DNA of 64,000 nt from Streptomyces sp. Tu 3180 (GCF_009852415.1 NZ_WOXS01000002.1:3308501-3372500), one strand, 5' to 3'. Shown: positions 1 to 9,100, counted from the first letter of the stretch. The notes: generated by a model from the letters alone, not told the origin. Made by a program: numbers and translations.

Positions 1-421
1 AGTACGCCTCGACGACCTTGACCTCCTCCTCGGTGACCTCGCCCTCCAGGATCCGGAAGGAGCGGAACTGGAACTCGCCGGCACCGTCGGTGTCGGCGGT
101 GGAGACCAGGACGTAGTGGGCGCCGGGCTCGTTGGCGTAGGAGATGTCGGTGCGGGAGGGGTAGGCCTCGGTCGCGGTGTGGGAGTGGTAGATGACCACC
201 GGCTCCTCGTCGTTGTCGTCCATCTCGCGGTACAGCTTCAGCAGGTCCTGCGAGTCGAACTCGTAGAACGTGGGCGAGCGGGCCGCGTTCAGCATGGGGA
301 TGAAGCGCTCGGGGCGGCCGGAGCCCACCGGGCCCGCCACCACGCCGCACGCCTCGTCGGGGTGGTCCTCGCGCGCATGGGCGACGATCTTGTCGTACAG
401 GGCCTGGGTGATGGTCAGCAT
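1..421 (-). CDS. JAMM/MPN+ metallopeptidase, Mec-like (partial)
   Basis: Zinc metallopeptidase of the Mov34/MPN/PAD-1 family. The mycobacterial relative Mec removes cysteine from the sulfur carrier CysO. The complete JAMM signature is visible: Glu23 in DEACG, then H79-S-H81, Ser89 and Asp92 (HxHx7SxxD). The ATG start is at 421; the gene runs off the left edge, so only about 140 residues are seen. It lies downstream of clpS, a DUF2017 gene and a permease on the same strand. In Mycobacterium tuberculosis clpS, a DUF2017 gene and mec are likewise followed by cysO and cysM, so those genes may lie just outside the window. Family assignment is firm; the CysO-cysteine substrate is inferred from synteny. 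Confidence 0.9.
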   Translation of the reverse strand, partial: MLTITQALYDKIVAHAREDHPDEACGVVAGPVGSGRPERFIPMLNAARSPTFYEFDSQDLLKLYREMDDNDEEPVVIYHSHTATEAYPSRTDISYANEPGAHYVLVSTADTDGAGEFQFRSFRILEGEVTEEEVKVVEAY

Positions 422-553
422 GGGGCTCAGGATAAGCAGACGGGCCGCCGCGTACCGAGGGGTGGTACGGGGCGGCCCGAATGCCGGACACCCTGAGCGG
501 CCGCCGCGGGGAGTGCCACGAGTACCCCCCACGGCCGGGCGTCCCGTGCGGGG

Positions 554-1978
554 TCAGCCGACCTTCTCGAAGTCCGACTCGCGGCGTGCGGTGACCTCCG
601 GGTTGCGGCTCTTGAGGACCGCCCAGCCGATGCCCAGCGCGACGGCCCAGCCGGCCATCACGTACAGGCAGATCCGGGAGTCCGCGTCGTAGGCGATGAG
701 GCCGGTGACGAAGAGCAGGAACGCGATGGCGATGTAGGAGCAGACCGAGCCGCCGGGCGCCGGGAAGGAGGAGGCGGGCAGCCGGCCCGCGGTCACCCGG
801 CGGCGGTAGAGGACGTGGCTGATCAGGATCATCAGCCAGGTCCAGATGCCGGCCGCGGTGGCGACGGAGGTGACGTAGCCGAAGGCCTTCTCCGGGACGG
901 TGTAGTTCAGGACCACGCCGATGCCCATGAAGACCACCGAGACGCCGATGCCGAGCGCCGGGGTCTTGGTGGAGGACAGCTTGGTGAAGACCTTGGGGGC
1001 CTCGCCGCTCTCGGCCAGGTTCCGCAGCATGCGGCCCGTGGAGTACATGCCGGAGTTGCAGGAGGACAGGGCCGCGGTCAGCACGACGAAGTTGACGATG
1101 CCCGCGGCGGCCGGGATGCCGATGACGGCGAAGGCCTTCACGAAGGGGCTGACGCCCTCCGCGAACTCGGTCCACTTGACCACGCACAGGATGACCGTGA
1201 GCGCGCCGACGTAGAAGAGGGCGATGCGCCAGGGCAGGGTGTTGATCGCCTTGGGGAGGGTCTTCTCCGGGTTCTCGGACTCGCCGGCCGTGACGCCGAC
1301 GAGCTCGACGGCGAGGTAGGCGAACATGACGCCCTGGAGGGTCATCAGGGACGAGCCGATGCCCTTGGGGAAGAAGCCGTCGAAGGCCCACAGGTTGGAG
1401 ACCGCGGCGGTGTCACCGGCCTGGCTGAAGCCGAGGGTGAGCACGCCGAGGCCGATCACGATCATGCCGATGATGGCGGTGACCTTGACCATGGAGAACC
1501 AGAACTCGATCTCGCCGAAGAGCTTCACCGAGATCAGGTTGGCCGCGAACAGGATGATCAGGAAGACCAGGGCCGACGTCCACTGCGGGACGGCCGGGAA
1601 CCAGTAGTTGATGTAGATGGCGGCGGCGGTCAGCTCGGCCATGCCGGTGACCACCCACATCAGCCAGTACGTCCAGCCGGTGAAGTAACCGAAGAACGGG
1701 CCGAGGAACTCGCGCGAGTACTCGGCGAAGGAGCCCGAGACAGGGCGGTAGAGCAGGAGCTCGCCGAGCGCCCGCATGATGAAGAAGATGATCACGCCGG
1801 CGAGGGCGTACATGACGATCAGGCTGGGTCCGGCCTTGGCGATGTTCGCCCCGGCCCCCAGGAAGAGGCCGACGCCGATGGCGCCGCCGATCGCGATCAT
1901 CTGGACCTGACGGCTGTTGAGGCCGCGCTCGTACCCCTCCTCGGGTACTGCCTCTTTGTCGACCTGCGGTGAGGTCAT
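554..1978 (-). CDS. Amino-acid permease, APC superfamily (AAT type)
   Basis: Integral membrane amino-acid/proton symporter with about 12 hydrophobic segments. The first contains the family hallmark IGGAIGVGLFLGAG and is preceded by LNSRQVQMIA, as in CycA, GABA and aromatic amino-acid permeases. Length is 474 residues, normal for the family. An in-frame ATG lies 21 bases upstream, but GGAGAAAGG sits about ten bases before the ATG at 1978, so the shorter start is preferred. It lies 353 bases after the DUF2017 gene, so it may have its own promoter. The substrate cannot be read from sequence; D-Ser/D-Ala/Gly or GABA transport are possibilities. Confidence 0.9.
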   Translation of the reverse strand: MTSPQVDKEAVPEEGYERGLNSRQVQMIAIGGAIGVGLFLGAGANIAKAGPSLIVMYALAGVIIFFIMRALGELLLYRPVSGSFAEYSREFLGPFFGYFTGWTYWLMWVVTGMAELTAAAIYINYWFPAVPQWTSALVFLIILFAANLISVKLFGEIEFWFSMVKVTAIIGMIVIGLGVLTLGFSQAGDTAAVSNLWAFDGFFPKGIGSSLMTLQGVMFAYLAVELVGVTAGESENPEKTLPKAINTLPWRIALFYVGALTVILCVVKWTEFAEGVSPFVKAFAVIGIPAAAGIVNFVVLTAALSSCNSGMYSTGRMLRNLAESGEAPKVFTKLSSTKTPALGIGVSVVFMGIGVVLNYTVPEKAFGYVTSVATAAGIWTWLMILISHVLYRRRVTAGRLPASSFPAPGGSVCSYIAIAFLLFVTGLIAYDADSRICLYVMAGWAVALGIGWAVLKSRNPEVTARRESDFEKVG

Positions 1979-2330
1979 GTGTGGTGCGCCTTTCTCCATG
2001 CCGACCCGGGCCGCTGGTCGGCCTCGGATCGGGTCGCGATCCCCCCGGACTGATGGAGCTGAGCTGTTCGCTCGTGCCTGGCCGGCGGTGGCCGGCTCGG
2101 TGGCGCACCCGGCCGAACATTCGGGTGGTGTTCACCGGGCGGTCGTGAAGATGTACCACGGCCACCCCACTGATCACACGGGCGCGTTGTGACGCACCCC
2201 ACAGGGAGAAGCGGACAAAACGCACCCGGAAAACCCATAGGAGGCGGGCTCGGTAACCGGATCGTTATCCGGATTTGAGCGTCCGCTGAGCGAACGGATC
2301 GGCGGACTTGTCCGGACATGCGGCGCCGGT
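1979..2330. promoter_or_regulatory. Intergenic leader of the permease, with an inverted repeat
   Basis: No gene is seen in these 352 bases. They must hold the permease promoter (reading leftward). The notable element is a perfect 6-4-6 inverted repeat, CCGGAT-CGTT-ATCCGG, at 2257-2272, nested with TAAC-CGGATC-GTTA. It is a candidate operator or a short terminator for the upstream DUF2017 gene. It is not a good match to a GlnR box. Confidence 0.4.
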
Positions 2331-2933
2331 CTACGGCATGAGCGTCGAGACCAGCGTCTCCTGGAGACCGCCGAGCCACAGGTACGCCATCACCATCGGC
2401 TTGCGCGGGTCCTCGTCGGGGAGGTGGAGCAGGAGCTCGTTGTCGTCCTCGTCGCCGATCTCCAGGCGGGAGCCGATCGCGAGGCGCAGGTCGTTCAGGG
2501 CGCCGAGCCACTGCCGCGACTCCTCGGGCGCCAGCTCGAGCACCGACCCGCCCGCGCCGGCCGGGGCGAGCGCGTCCAGGGAGCGGATCACCGCGAGGGC
2601 GTTCTCGCGCTTGCCCGCGCGCAGGTCGTTCTCGGTGTAGCGGCGGAACTCGGCGGAGTGCGCCCGTTGCTCCTCGGCCTCCTTCGCGGAGGCGGACCGC
2701 CCGGGGTCGCCGTAGGCGTCCGGGAAGAGGCGGCGCAGCACCGGGTCGGAGGGCGGTTCGCTCGGACCCTCGGCGAAGAGCTCGGCGAGCGGGTCGCCGG
2801 AGGCGTCCTCGGCGGGGCCGGGGCCGATGAGCTCCATCAGCTGCACGGCCAGGGACCGGATGATGGAGATCTCGACGTCGTCGAGGGCGACGGCCGCGCC
2901 GCCGCCGGGGAGCGGTTCGAAGTGTCCTGGCAT
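2331..2933 (-). CDS. DUF2017 family protein
   Basis: Protein of 200 residues of the actinobacterial DUF2017 family; function unknown. It is acidic and soluble, with the family's conserved start (MPGHFEPLPGG) and the pattern LDDVEISIIRSLAVQLMELI near residue 20-40. It follows clpS by 56 bases on the same strand, the same adjacency as in mycobacteria (Rv1331-Rv1332), which suggests co-transcription and a possible link to Clp proteolysis. That functional link is inference only. Confidence 0.88.
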   Translation of the reverse strand: MPGHFEPLPGGGAAVALDDVEISIIRSLAVQLMELIGPGPAEDASGDPLAELFAEGPSEPPSDPVLRRLFPDAYGDPGRSASAKEAEEQRAHSAEFRRYTENDLRAGKRENALAVIRSLDALAPAGAGGSVLELAPEESRQWLGALNDLRLAIGSRLEIGDEDDNELLLHLPDEDPRKPMVMAYLWLGGLQETLVSTLMP

Positions 2934-2989
2934 GGAGGCGATTCGCTACTTCCGGTCCTGCGGGCGGGGTCGGGTCATGTCCGGCTCGG

Positions 2990-3307
2990 TCACTTCCGGT
3001 CCTGCTGGAGGGTGGCCCACAGTCCGTAGCCGTGCATGGCCTGGACGTCGCGTTCCATCTCCTCGCGGGTGCCGCTGGAGACGACCGCCCGGCCCTTGTG
3101 GTGGACGTCGAGCATGAGCTTGGTGGCCTTGTCCTTGGAGTAGCCGAAGTACGTCTGGAAGACGTACGTCACGTAGCTCATGAGGTTGACCGGGTCGTTG
3201 TGGACGATGGTGACCCACGGGACGTCGGGCTCGGGTACGGCGAAGACCTCCTCCGCCGACTCGGTGCGTTCGATCTCCAGGGGCGCGGGTGACGTCACAT
3301 GGCCCAT
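2990..3307 (-). CDS. clpS: ATP-dependent Clp protease adaptor ClpS
   Basis: ClpS binds the N-domain of ClpA/ClpC and delivers N-degron substrates. The 105-residue frame carries the family core [18 protein letters not shown], with the HNDP and M residues of the substrate pocket, and the [17 protein letters not shown] helix. It is encoded upstream of the DUF2017 gene and divergent from pncB. The reading frame is open for another 100 codons upstream, but that stretch is low-quality Pro/Arg sequence overlapping pncB. The ATG at 3307 gives the normal family length. Confidence 0.93.
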   Translation of the reverse strand: MGHVTSPAPLEIERTESAEEVFAVPEPDVPWVTIVHNDPVNLMSYVTYVFQTYFGYSKDKATKLMLDVHHKGRAVVSSGTREEMERDVQAMHGYGLWATLQQDRK

Positions 3308-3392
3308 GCTGCCACCGCAGGGGGGTGGTCGCACAAACCGGCCCGCCCGCGGGGTGTGCGCGGGGCGCCCCGTCCGGTGTCCGGACCCTAAA

Positions 3393-3407
3393 TCGTCAGA
3401 CTGACGA
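3393..3407. promoter_or_regulatory. 15-base perfect palindrome in the clpS-pncB divergent promoter
   Basis: TCGTCAG-A-CTGACGA is a perfect 7-1-7 inverted repeat, 22 bases before the pncB start. Its position in front of the NAD-salvage genes, and its GTCA/TGAC half-sites, suggest an operator for an NAD-responsive repressor such as NrtR. No nrtR gene is present in the window, so the regulator assignment is inference. Confidence 0.6.
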
Positions 3408-3428
3408 AATGGGGGTAGCATCTTCGCC

Positions 3429-4826
3429 ATGAACACAGCGGACCTTGGGCTGCCGGAAGAAGACGGGCGCGGAACGCCTCCCCGGAAGGGCGGCGGTGGA
3501 CGGCGGGTGGGCGTTCCCTCGACGGCGCTCTTCACGGACCAGTACGAGCTGACGATGCTGCAGGCCGCCCTGAGGGCCGGTACGGCCGGGCGGCGCAGCG
3601 TGTTCGAGGTCTTCACCCGGCGGCTGCCGAACGGCCGCCGCTACGGCGTGGTGGCCGGCACCGGACGGGTGCTGGACGCGGTGGAGAACTTCCGCTTCGA
3701 CGCGGACGTCCTCGGCTTCCTGCGCGAGAAGGGGATCGTCGACGACCGGACCCTGGACTGGCTGGCCGGCTACCGCTTCTCCGGCGACATCTGGGGCTAC
3801 CCCGAGGGCGAGGTGTACTTCCCGGGCTCGCCGATCATGCGGGTCGAGGGCAGCTTCGCCGAGTGCGTGCTGCTGGAGACCGTGATCCTGTCGATCCTCA
3901 ACCACGACTCGGCGATAGCCGCGGCGGCCTCCCGGATGTCGTCCGCCGCCGGGGACCGGCCGCTGATCGAGATGGGCGCCCGGCGCACCCACGAGCTGTC
4001 CGCGGTGGCCGCCGCCCGGGCCGCGTACGTCGGCGGCTTCACCTCCACCTCCGACCTGGCGGCCGGTTTCCGCTACGACATCCCGACCGTGGGCACCTCC
4101 GCCCACGCCTTCACCCTGCTGCACGACACCGAGCGGGACGCCTTCCGCGCCCAGGTGGACACGCTGGGCAGCGGCACGACGCTGCTCGTGGACACCTACG
4201 ACGTGACCGAGGCGGTCCGTACGGCCGTCGAGATCGCCGGGCCGGAGCTGGGCGCCGTCCGCATCGACTCCGGTGACCTGCTGCTGGTGGCGCACCGGGT
4301 GCGGCAGCAGCTGGACGAGCTGGGCGCGACCGGCACGAAGATCATCGTGACCTCGGACCTGGACGAGTACGCCATCGCCTCGCTGGCGGCGGCGCCCGTG
4401 GACGCGTACGGGGTGGGCACCCAGCTGGTGACCGGCTCCGGGCACCCGACGGCCTCCATGGTCTACAAGCTGGTCGCCCGCGCCGAGTCCGACGACCCGG
4501 GGGCGCCGCTGGTGCCGGTGGCGAAGAAGTCCACCGGCGGCAAGACCTCCGTCGGCGGCCGCAAGTGGGCCGCCCGGCGGCTGGACGAGCACGGCGTCGC
4601 CGAGGCCGAGGTGGTCGGCACCGGCGAGGTGCCCGACGAGTTGGCCGGCCGGCAGCTCCTGGTGCGGCTGGCCGAGGACGGCGAGGTGATCGTGCGCGAG
4701 CCGCTGGACGCGGTCCGCGACCGGCACGCGAGGGCCCGCGCGGGCCTTCCCCTGTCGGCTACACAGCTCTCCCGAGGGGAACCCGTCATTCCGACGGAGT
4801 ACGTGCACGGGGGCTCGGGTAGCTAA
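3429..4826 (+). CDS. pncB: Nicotinate phosphoribosyltransferase
   Basis: Converts nicotinate plus PRPP (ATP-coupled) to nicotinate mononucleotide in NAD salvage. The 465-residue protein has the family N-terminus [15 protein letters not shown], the EMGARRTHE segment, and GTSAHAF containing His226, the expected phosphorylated histidine. RIDSGDL and [10 protein letters not shown] (PRPP-binding barrel) follow. An extra Gly/Arg-rich stretch of about 30 residues precedes the conserved start. A purine-rich GGGGG lies 13 bases before the ATG. pncA follows on the same strand after 142 bases, so the two form the nicotinamide-to-NAMN route. Confidence 0.95.
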   Translation: MNTADLGLPEEDGRGTPPRKGGGGRRVGVPSTALFTDQYELTMLQAALRAGTAGRRSVFEVFTRRLPNGRRYGVVAGTGRVLDAVENFRFDADVLGFLREKGIVDDRTLDWLAGYRFSGDIWGYPEGEVYFPGSPIMRVEGSFAECVLLETVILSILNHDSAIAAAASRMSSAAGDRPLIEMGARRTHELSAVAAARAAYVGGFTSTSDLAAGFRYDIPTVGTSAHAFTLLHDTERDAFRAQVDTLGSGTTLLVDTYDVTEAVRTAVEIAGPELGAVRIDSGDLLLVAHRVRQQLDELGATGTKIIVTSDLDEYAIASLAAAPVDAYGVGTQLVTGSGHPTASMVYKLVARAESDDPGAPLVPVAKKSTGGKTSVGGRKWAARRLDEHGVAEAEVVGTGEVPDELAGRQLLVRLAEDGEVIVREPLDAVRDRHARARAGLPLSATQLSRGEPVIPTEYVHGGSGS

Positions 4827-4968
4827 AGCGGCATGTGCCGTCACAGGCGGGCCGGGGACCCTGCCCGCCCTGCCGTGCCCCTGCCCGTACCGACCCCAAT
4901 TCCATAGGCCCGGCGGTCCACCGGCCGGGCCGCTCCCCACCCGACCCCGGAGCCGAAGGACACCGACC

Positions 4969-5556
4969 ATGCGCCGCGCACTGATCGTCGTCGACGTGCA
5001 GAACGACTTCTGCGAGGGAGGCAGCCTCGCGGTGACCGGCGGCGCCGACGTGGCCGCCGCCATCACCGAGCTGATCGGGCAGGCCCCGGCCGGCTACCGG
5101 CACGTGGTGGCCACCCGCGACCACCACATCGCCCCCGGCGGGCACTTCGCCGACAACCCCGACTACGTCCGCTCCTGGCCCGCGCACTGCGTCGCCGGGA
5201 CCGAGGGCGTCGGCTTCCACCCGAACTTCGCCCCCGCGGTCGCCTCCGGCGCGATCGACGCCGTCTTCGACAAGGGGGCGTACGCGGCGGCGTACAGCGG
5301 GTTCGAGGGGACCGACGAGAACGGCGTGGGCCTGGCCGACTGGCTGCGGGCCCGGGAGATCGACGAGGTGGACGTGGTGGGCATCGCCACCGACCACTGC
5401 GTGCGCGCCACCGCCCTGGACGCCGCCCGCGAGGGGTTCCGCACCCAGGTCCTGCTCGACCTCACCGCCGGGGTGGCCCAGGAGACCACCGAGCGGGCGA
5501 TCGAGGAGATGCGGGAGGCGGGCGTGGAGCTCTCGGGCAAGCCGGTCGTCCAGTGA
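4969..5556 (+). CDS. pncA: Nicotinamidase (isochorismatase fold)
   Basis: Cytoplasmic amidase that hydrolyses nicotinamide to nicotinate, feeding pncB just upstream. The catalytic triad is visible as Asp9 (VVDVQNDF), Lys102 (FDKGAYAAAYSGF) and Cys144 (TDHCVRATA). Likely metal ligands are Asp51, His53, His59 and His73, as in mycobacterial PncA. Length 195 is slightly longer than the mycobacterial enzyme. GAAGGA sits ten bases before the ATG. By homology such enzymes also deamidate pyrazinamide; not testable here. Confidence 0.95.
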   Translation: MRRALIVVDVQNDFCEGGSLAVTGGADVAAAITELIGQAPAGYRHVVATRDHHIAPGGHFADNPDYVRSWPAHCVAGTEGVGFHPNFAPAVASGAIDAVFDKGAYAAAYSGFEGTDENGVGLADWLRAREIDEVDVVGIATDHCVRATALDAAREGFRTQVLLDLTAGVAQETTERAIEEMREAGVELSGKPVVQ

Positions 5557-5565
5557 TCCTGACCG

Positions 5566-5910
5566 TCACGCGGGTGCCGCGGGACGCCCGAGCAGGGCCC
5601 TGATGGGGTGCCACAGCTCCACGGCCGGCGCGGGGCCGCCCAGCACGCCGCTGCCGGGCGCCGTGCGCCATATCAGGCCGTCGGGGTGGTGCAGCACCGC
5701 CGTGATCTCGTCGGGGGTCGGCGGGGCGGCGTTGCCCCGCAGGTAGACCGCCCGCAGGCCCAGGTTGCGCAGCCTGGTCAGGGCGCGCGCCCGGTTCTGC
5801 GCGTGGACGAGCACGCGGACCCCGGCCGGTCCGTCGGCGGCGGGGCTGGGCAGGTTCAGCGCCACCACCACGGTGCCGTTCGGCAGCTTGCAGAAACCTC
5901 CTGCGGCCAT
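5566..5910 (-). CDS. Conserved hypothetical protein
   Basis: Protein of about 114 residues with no domain I can name; similar small proteins are common in Streptomyces (from memory). It starts MAAGGFCKLPNGTVVVALNLPSP and has a mixed alpha/beta look with no membrane segment. An in-frame ATG lies 21 bases upstream, but the GGGGG nine bases before the internal ATG at 5910 favours the shorter form. It is convergent with pncA, nine bases apart. Confidence 0.65.
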   Translation of the reverse strand: MAAGGFCKLPNGTVVVALNLPSPAADGPAGVRVLVHAQNRARALTRLRNLGLRAVYLRGNAAPPTPDEITAVLHHPDGLIWRTAPGSGVLGGPAPAVELWHPIRALLGRPAAPA

Positions 5911-5971
5911 GTCGTCATACCCCCGTGTCATCCGGTGTCAATAAGAGAGCCACAGGACGCACCTAAACACG

Positions 5972-6007
5972 GATCGGCGGTGACCCGCCAGGGGGTCACC
6001 GCCGATC
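5972..6007 (-). terminator. Intrinsic terminator after the M6 protease gene
   Basis: Perfect 15-base stem (GATCGGCGGTGACCC with its complement) and a six-base loop. It starts 27 bases beyond the protease stop, and the minus-strand continuation GTGTTTAGGT is moderately T-rich. Confidence 0.8.
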
Positions 6008-6033
6008 ACGCTCTGACCTGCGAAGATGCGGTC

Positions 6034-8388
6034 TTACCTACCCGCGGGGCCGACCTCCAGCTCGATCGTCGAGCCGTCCTTGGCCTCCTTGAGGATCTTG
6101 ATCTTCGTGTTGGTGTCAGTGATCTGGACACCGGCGGTCGGGTTCGACTCGTCGTAGTAGTCGTTGGTGCGGTCGTTGAAGACCGACACGCCCTTCGACG
6201 ACGGGATCCAGGTCGCCGCGTCCGACTTGTGGAGCGTCATGCCGTCGGTGCGGTACTTGCTGAACGGCGCGTCGTAGCTCTGGATGCGGTTGCGCATCAG
6301 CGTGCCGTCGGACCACTTCAGCGCGGTCGGGTGCGAGTCGACCGGCAGGAGCAGACCGGTGCCCGGGTGCTGGCTGGTGTTGTTGTCCGCCTGGGAGGTG
6401 TCCCACTTCCAGATCAGCAGGCCGTTCTGGTACGCGTAGTGCTCCACCCAGTCCGGACGGGTGGTGAGGAAGCCGAAGTTGTACGGGCCGGTCTTCAGCG
6501 TCCTGTCGTACGACACGTACTGGCGGTTCTCGGCGATGTAGTACTGCGCGTAGTCCTTGGTGAAGGACGCGCCCACGCGGGAGAAGCCGCTCGCCGTCCA
6601 GGCGCCGTCCGCGCTCTCGGCGTTGTCCGTGAACAGCGCGGTGCCGTCCGCGGTGACCGTGATCGCGTCGGCCGTGAAGCCCTTCTGGGCCACGCCGCCG
6701 TCGGTCTGGTAGCGGAACCGCAGGTCGATCTTCTGGCCGGCGTAGGCGTCGAGCGGGTACACGAGCTTCTTGTGGCCGTCGACCGTGCCGTGCAGGGCGG
6801 GCTTGTCGCTGCCGTCGCGCGGGATCGGCTGGCCGTCGACCGTGCCGTCGACCGCGGTCCAGTTGGCGCCGCCGTCGGTGGAGACCTCGGTGTAGAGGTA
6901 GTCGTAGTCGGCCTCGATGTCGTACCAGCCGTCGAAGGTCAGCTCGGCCTTCGACTTGCCCGTGAGGTCGACCGAACGCGTCAGCGTGTTCTTGAGGTTG
7001 TCACCGCTGCCGCTCCACCACTGGGTGGCGCCCTGGGCCGGCTGGACGATCTCGGTGGTGACGGCCTTCTTCGGCAGCTGGACGACCAGCGCCTGCTTGT
7101 GCTTGGTGTTGTACTCGGCGACCCCCAGCTTGTGCCAGGAGTCGACGCCGGCCTTGGCCGTGTCGTAGTTCAGCCAGCCGAGCTGGAGCTTGTCCCAGGC
7201 GGTCATGTCGCCGGGCAGGTCGCCGATCTCGTTCTTGCCGGTGCCGAGCCAGGAACCGGAGGACATCAGCGTCCAGAACCCGGTGGAGTTCTCGCCGCCG
7301 TTGGTGTCGTAGTGGTCCGGCAGGCCGAGGTCGTGGCCGTACTCGTGGGCGAAGACGCCGAGTCCGCCGTTCTCCGGCTGGATGGTGTAGTCGCCGACCC
7401 AGATGCCGGTGTCGCCGATCTGGGTGCCGCCGAGCTTGTTCTGCTCGGGACCGGTGGCGCCGGCGTCGGTGCCGAACGCGTACCAGCGGTGGGCCCAGAT
7501 CGCGTCCTCGCCCTGGGCGCCGCCGCCCGCGGACTCGTCCTCGCCGGCGTGCACGATCTGGAAGTGGTCGATGTAGCCGTCGGACTCGTTGAAGTCGCCG
7601 TCGCCGTCGAAGTCGTAGCGGTCCCACAGGTCGTACTGGGAGAGCTGCGACTTGATCTGGGCGTCGGTCCGGCCGGCCGCCTTCTGCTGCTCGACCCAGG
7701 CGGTGACGCCGTCCTGCACCGCGTACCAGGCGCAGTTGTCGGGGACGCACTTGTTGGAGCCGTAACGGGCCTCGTTGTACGGGACCTTGACCCAGTCGGA
7801 GACCTCGCCGTCGACCGAGTAGCGGCCGGAGGACTGCTTCTCGTAGTACGTCTTGACCGAGTCGACGCCCTTGCCGGACCCGAAGTACAGGTCCTCGAAG
7901 TGCTGCTGGTCGTAGTCCTCCTGCCAGGCCGTGGAGTTGTCCTTCTCACGGTCCGGCTCGGCGATCTGGTTGTGCAGCGGGCCCGGGGTGCCGCCGTAGC
8001 GGCTGTCGATCTTGTCGCCGAACTCGACCAGGATCGTGAAGATCTTGTCGGTCTTCTCGCGGCCGAGCTCGACGTACTTGCTGTCGCCCTTCTTGCTCTT
8101 GAGCTGGACGACGTTCGAGCCGTCCTTCTTCTTCACCTCGGCCTTGCCGGAGATGACCTGCTTCAGCGCCTCTTCGCGCTGGGCTTCCTGGGTCTTGCTG
8201 AGCGGGCCCTCGAGGTCGTGCTCGACGTGGTGGCGCTCCGCCGGGTCGTGCCGGTCCACGGCGCCGGGCCGGTCGGCCCTGTCGGCCGTGTCGGCCTGGG
8301 CCACGGTGAACGCAGAGCAGGTGGCGGTGACCGCCGCGAGGGCCACGCCTATCGCGGCCGCTCTGAACGTCCAGGGTCTACTGGTCAC
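6034..8388 (-). CDS. Secreted M6 metalloprotease, immune inhibitor A family
   Basis: Extracellular zinc protease of 784 residues. A signal peptide (basic start, hydrophobic residues 10-32) is followed by a charged pro-region and the M6 catalytic domain. The zinc motif HEYGHDLGLPD spans residues 348-358, with His348, Glu349, His352 and the third ligand Asp358; SxGSW follows as in InhA. An acidic DFDGDGDFNESDGYID segment near 259-274 looks like calcium binding. The C-terminal 400 residues contain jelly-roll/VEG-like sequence typical of the family. The start is the GTG at 8388, because GGAGGGG lies seven bases upstream; the frame is open further upstream but without a signal peptide. It probably degrades host or environmental proteins. 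Confidence 0.92.
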   Translation of the reverse strand: MTSRPWTFRAAAIGVALAAVTATCSAFTVAQADTADRADRPGAVDRHDPAERHHVEHDLEGPLSKTQEAQREEALKQVISGKAEVKKKDGSNVVQLKSKKGDSKYVELGREKTDKIFTILVEFGDKIDSRYGGTPGPLHNQIAEPDREKDNSTAWQEDYDQQHFEDLYFGSGKGVDSVKTYYEKQSSGRYSVDGEVSDWVKVPYNEARYGSNKCVPDNCAWYAVQDGVTAWVEQQKAAGRTDAQIKSQLSQYDLWDRYDFDGDGDFNESDGYIDHFQIVHAGEDESAGGGAQGEDAIWAHRWYAFGTDAGATGPEQNKLGGTQIGDTGIWVGDYTIQPENGGLGVFAHEYGHDLGLPDHYDTNGGENSTGFWTLMSSGSWLGTGKNEIGDLPGDMTAWDKLQLGWLNYDTAKAGVDSWHKLGVAEYNTKHKQALVVQLPKKAVTTEIVQPAQGATQWWSGSGDNLKNTLTRSVDLTGKSKAELTFDGWYDIEADYDYLYTEVSTDGGANWTAVDGTVDGQPIPRDGSDKPALHGTVDGHKKLVYPLDAYAGQKIDLRFRYQTDGGVAQKGFTADAITVTADGTALFTDNAESADGAWTASGFSRVGASFTKDYAQYYIAENRQYVSYDRTLKTGPYNFGFLTTRPDWVEHYAYQNGLLIWKWDTSQADNNTSQHPGTGLLLPVDSHPTALKWSDGTLMRNRIQSYDAPFSKYRTDGMTLHKSDAATWIPSSKGVSVFNDRTNDYYDESNPTAGVQITDTNTKIKILKEAKDGSTIELEVGPAGR

Positions 8389-8803
8389 TTGAGATCCCCT
8401 CCCGCGTGCGTGCGCGCGGACAGGGGATCCGTTGGTGGAGGGCCCGCGCCGCACGTGATCAACGCGTGTAGTCAAGTGACGACATTTGACTAGAGGTTCG
8501 GCAGAAAAAACAGACCTTGACTTGAACAGTTCAACTGCACTATGCGGAGACCGCGTTCGCTTTACGGACACGTTCGGGACGGACCGGGGCATGCGGGACA
8601 TTCGCGAGCGGAATCGAACGGGCGCGCATATTCGTCCACCATGTGACGCCATGAATCCGTGCGCCCCCCGTGCACCGGCCCTGTCGGTCAGGTCACGCTT
8701 ACTGTCCGTTCCCCTCGGGCACGCTCGCGGTTAGAGTCGCTTGGCGGAACGCCCTTGAACCGGTGGAAAGCCAGGCCGGCAGCCCCCGACTTCCGAGGAC
8801 ACG
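8389..8803. promoter_or_regulatory. Protease promoter region with two palindromes
   Basis: There is no gene in these 415 bases, and the AT content is locally high for this genome. Two elements stand out. TAGTCAA (8469-8475) and TTGACTA (8486-8492) are perfect inverted arms with a ten-base spacer. TTGAAC-A-GTTCAA (8522-8534) is a perfect 13-base palindrome. Both lie 80-150 bases before the protease start and are candidate operators. A short open frame at 8486-8734 looks non-coding. Confidence 0.5.
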
Positions 8804-9100
8804 ATGGCCATGCCCCGTCCGACTGTCGCTCAGTTCGCCTACGGTTCGTGCACCGTGGTCTTCTCAGCACTCGCCATGCTGCTGCTGTCGGGGACGAGTT
8901 CGGGTCCGGGAACCGCGGTCGTCGCCGTCTCGGCGCTCGCCCTCGGACTCCTGGTGGCCCTGACGGTGCCGCACACCGGGCCGCGCCCCGCCGCGCCGGT
9001 GCGGCCCGCCCCCGAGGAGCCGGCCCGGGCCACGGCCTCCCCCGCGGTCCCGGTCGCCGCCGCGGACCGGGAGCCGGTGCGGGAGCGGGCGGCGTCCTGA
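8804..9100 (+). CDS. Small membrane protein
   Basis: Hypothetical protein of 98 residues (96 if the second ATG at 8810 is used; GAGGA sits four bases before the first and ten before the second). Two hydrophobic helices near residues 12-30 and 37-57 are followed by an Ala/Pro/Glu-rich tail. No domain recognised. It is divergent from the protease gene and convergent with the RDD gene. It is probably an inner-membrane accessory protein; nothing more can be said. Confidence 0.7.
   Translation: MAMPRPTVAQFAYGSCTVVFSALAMLLLSGTSSGPGTAVVAVSALALGLLVALTVPHTGPRPAAPVRPAPEEPARATASPAVPVAAADREPVRERAAS

Noticed and set aside
2257..2272. GlnR box before the amino-acid permease
   Set aside because: GTAAC-n6-GTTAT lacks the GaAAC half-site. 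It is better described as a plain inverted repeat.
5608..8493. A 961-codon open frame on the + strand opposite the M6 protease
   Set aside because: It is an antisense frame created by GC bias. It is Val/Arg/Gly/Leu repetitive, has no recognisable domain and lies over a clearly conserved protease.
8486..8734. An 82-codon frame in the protease/small-membrane-protein intergenic region
   Set aside because: It has no ribosome binding site, unusual codon use and overlaps the promoter palindromes.
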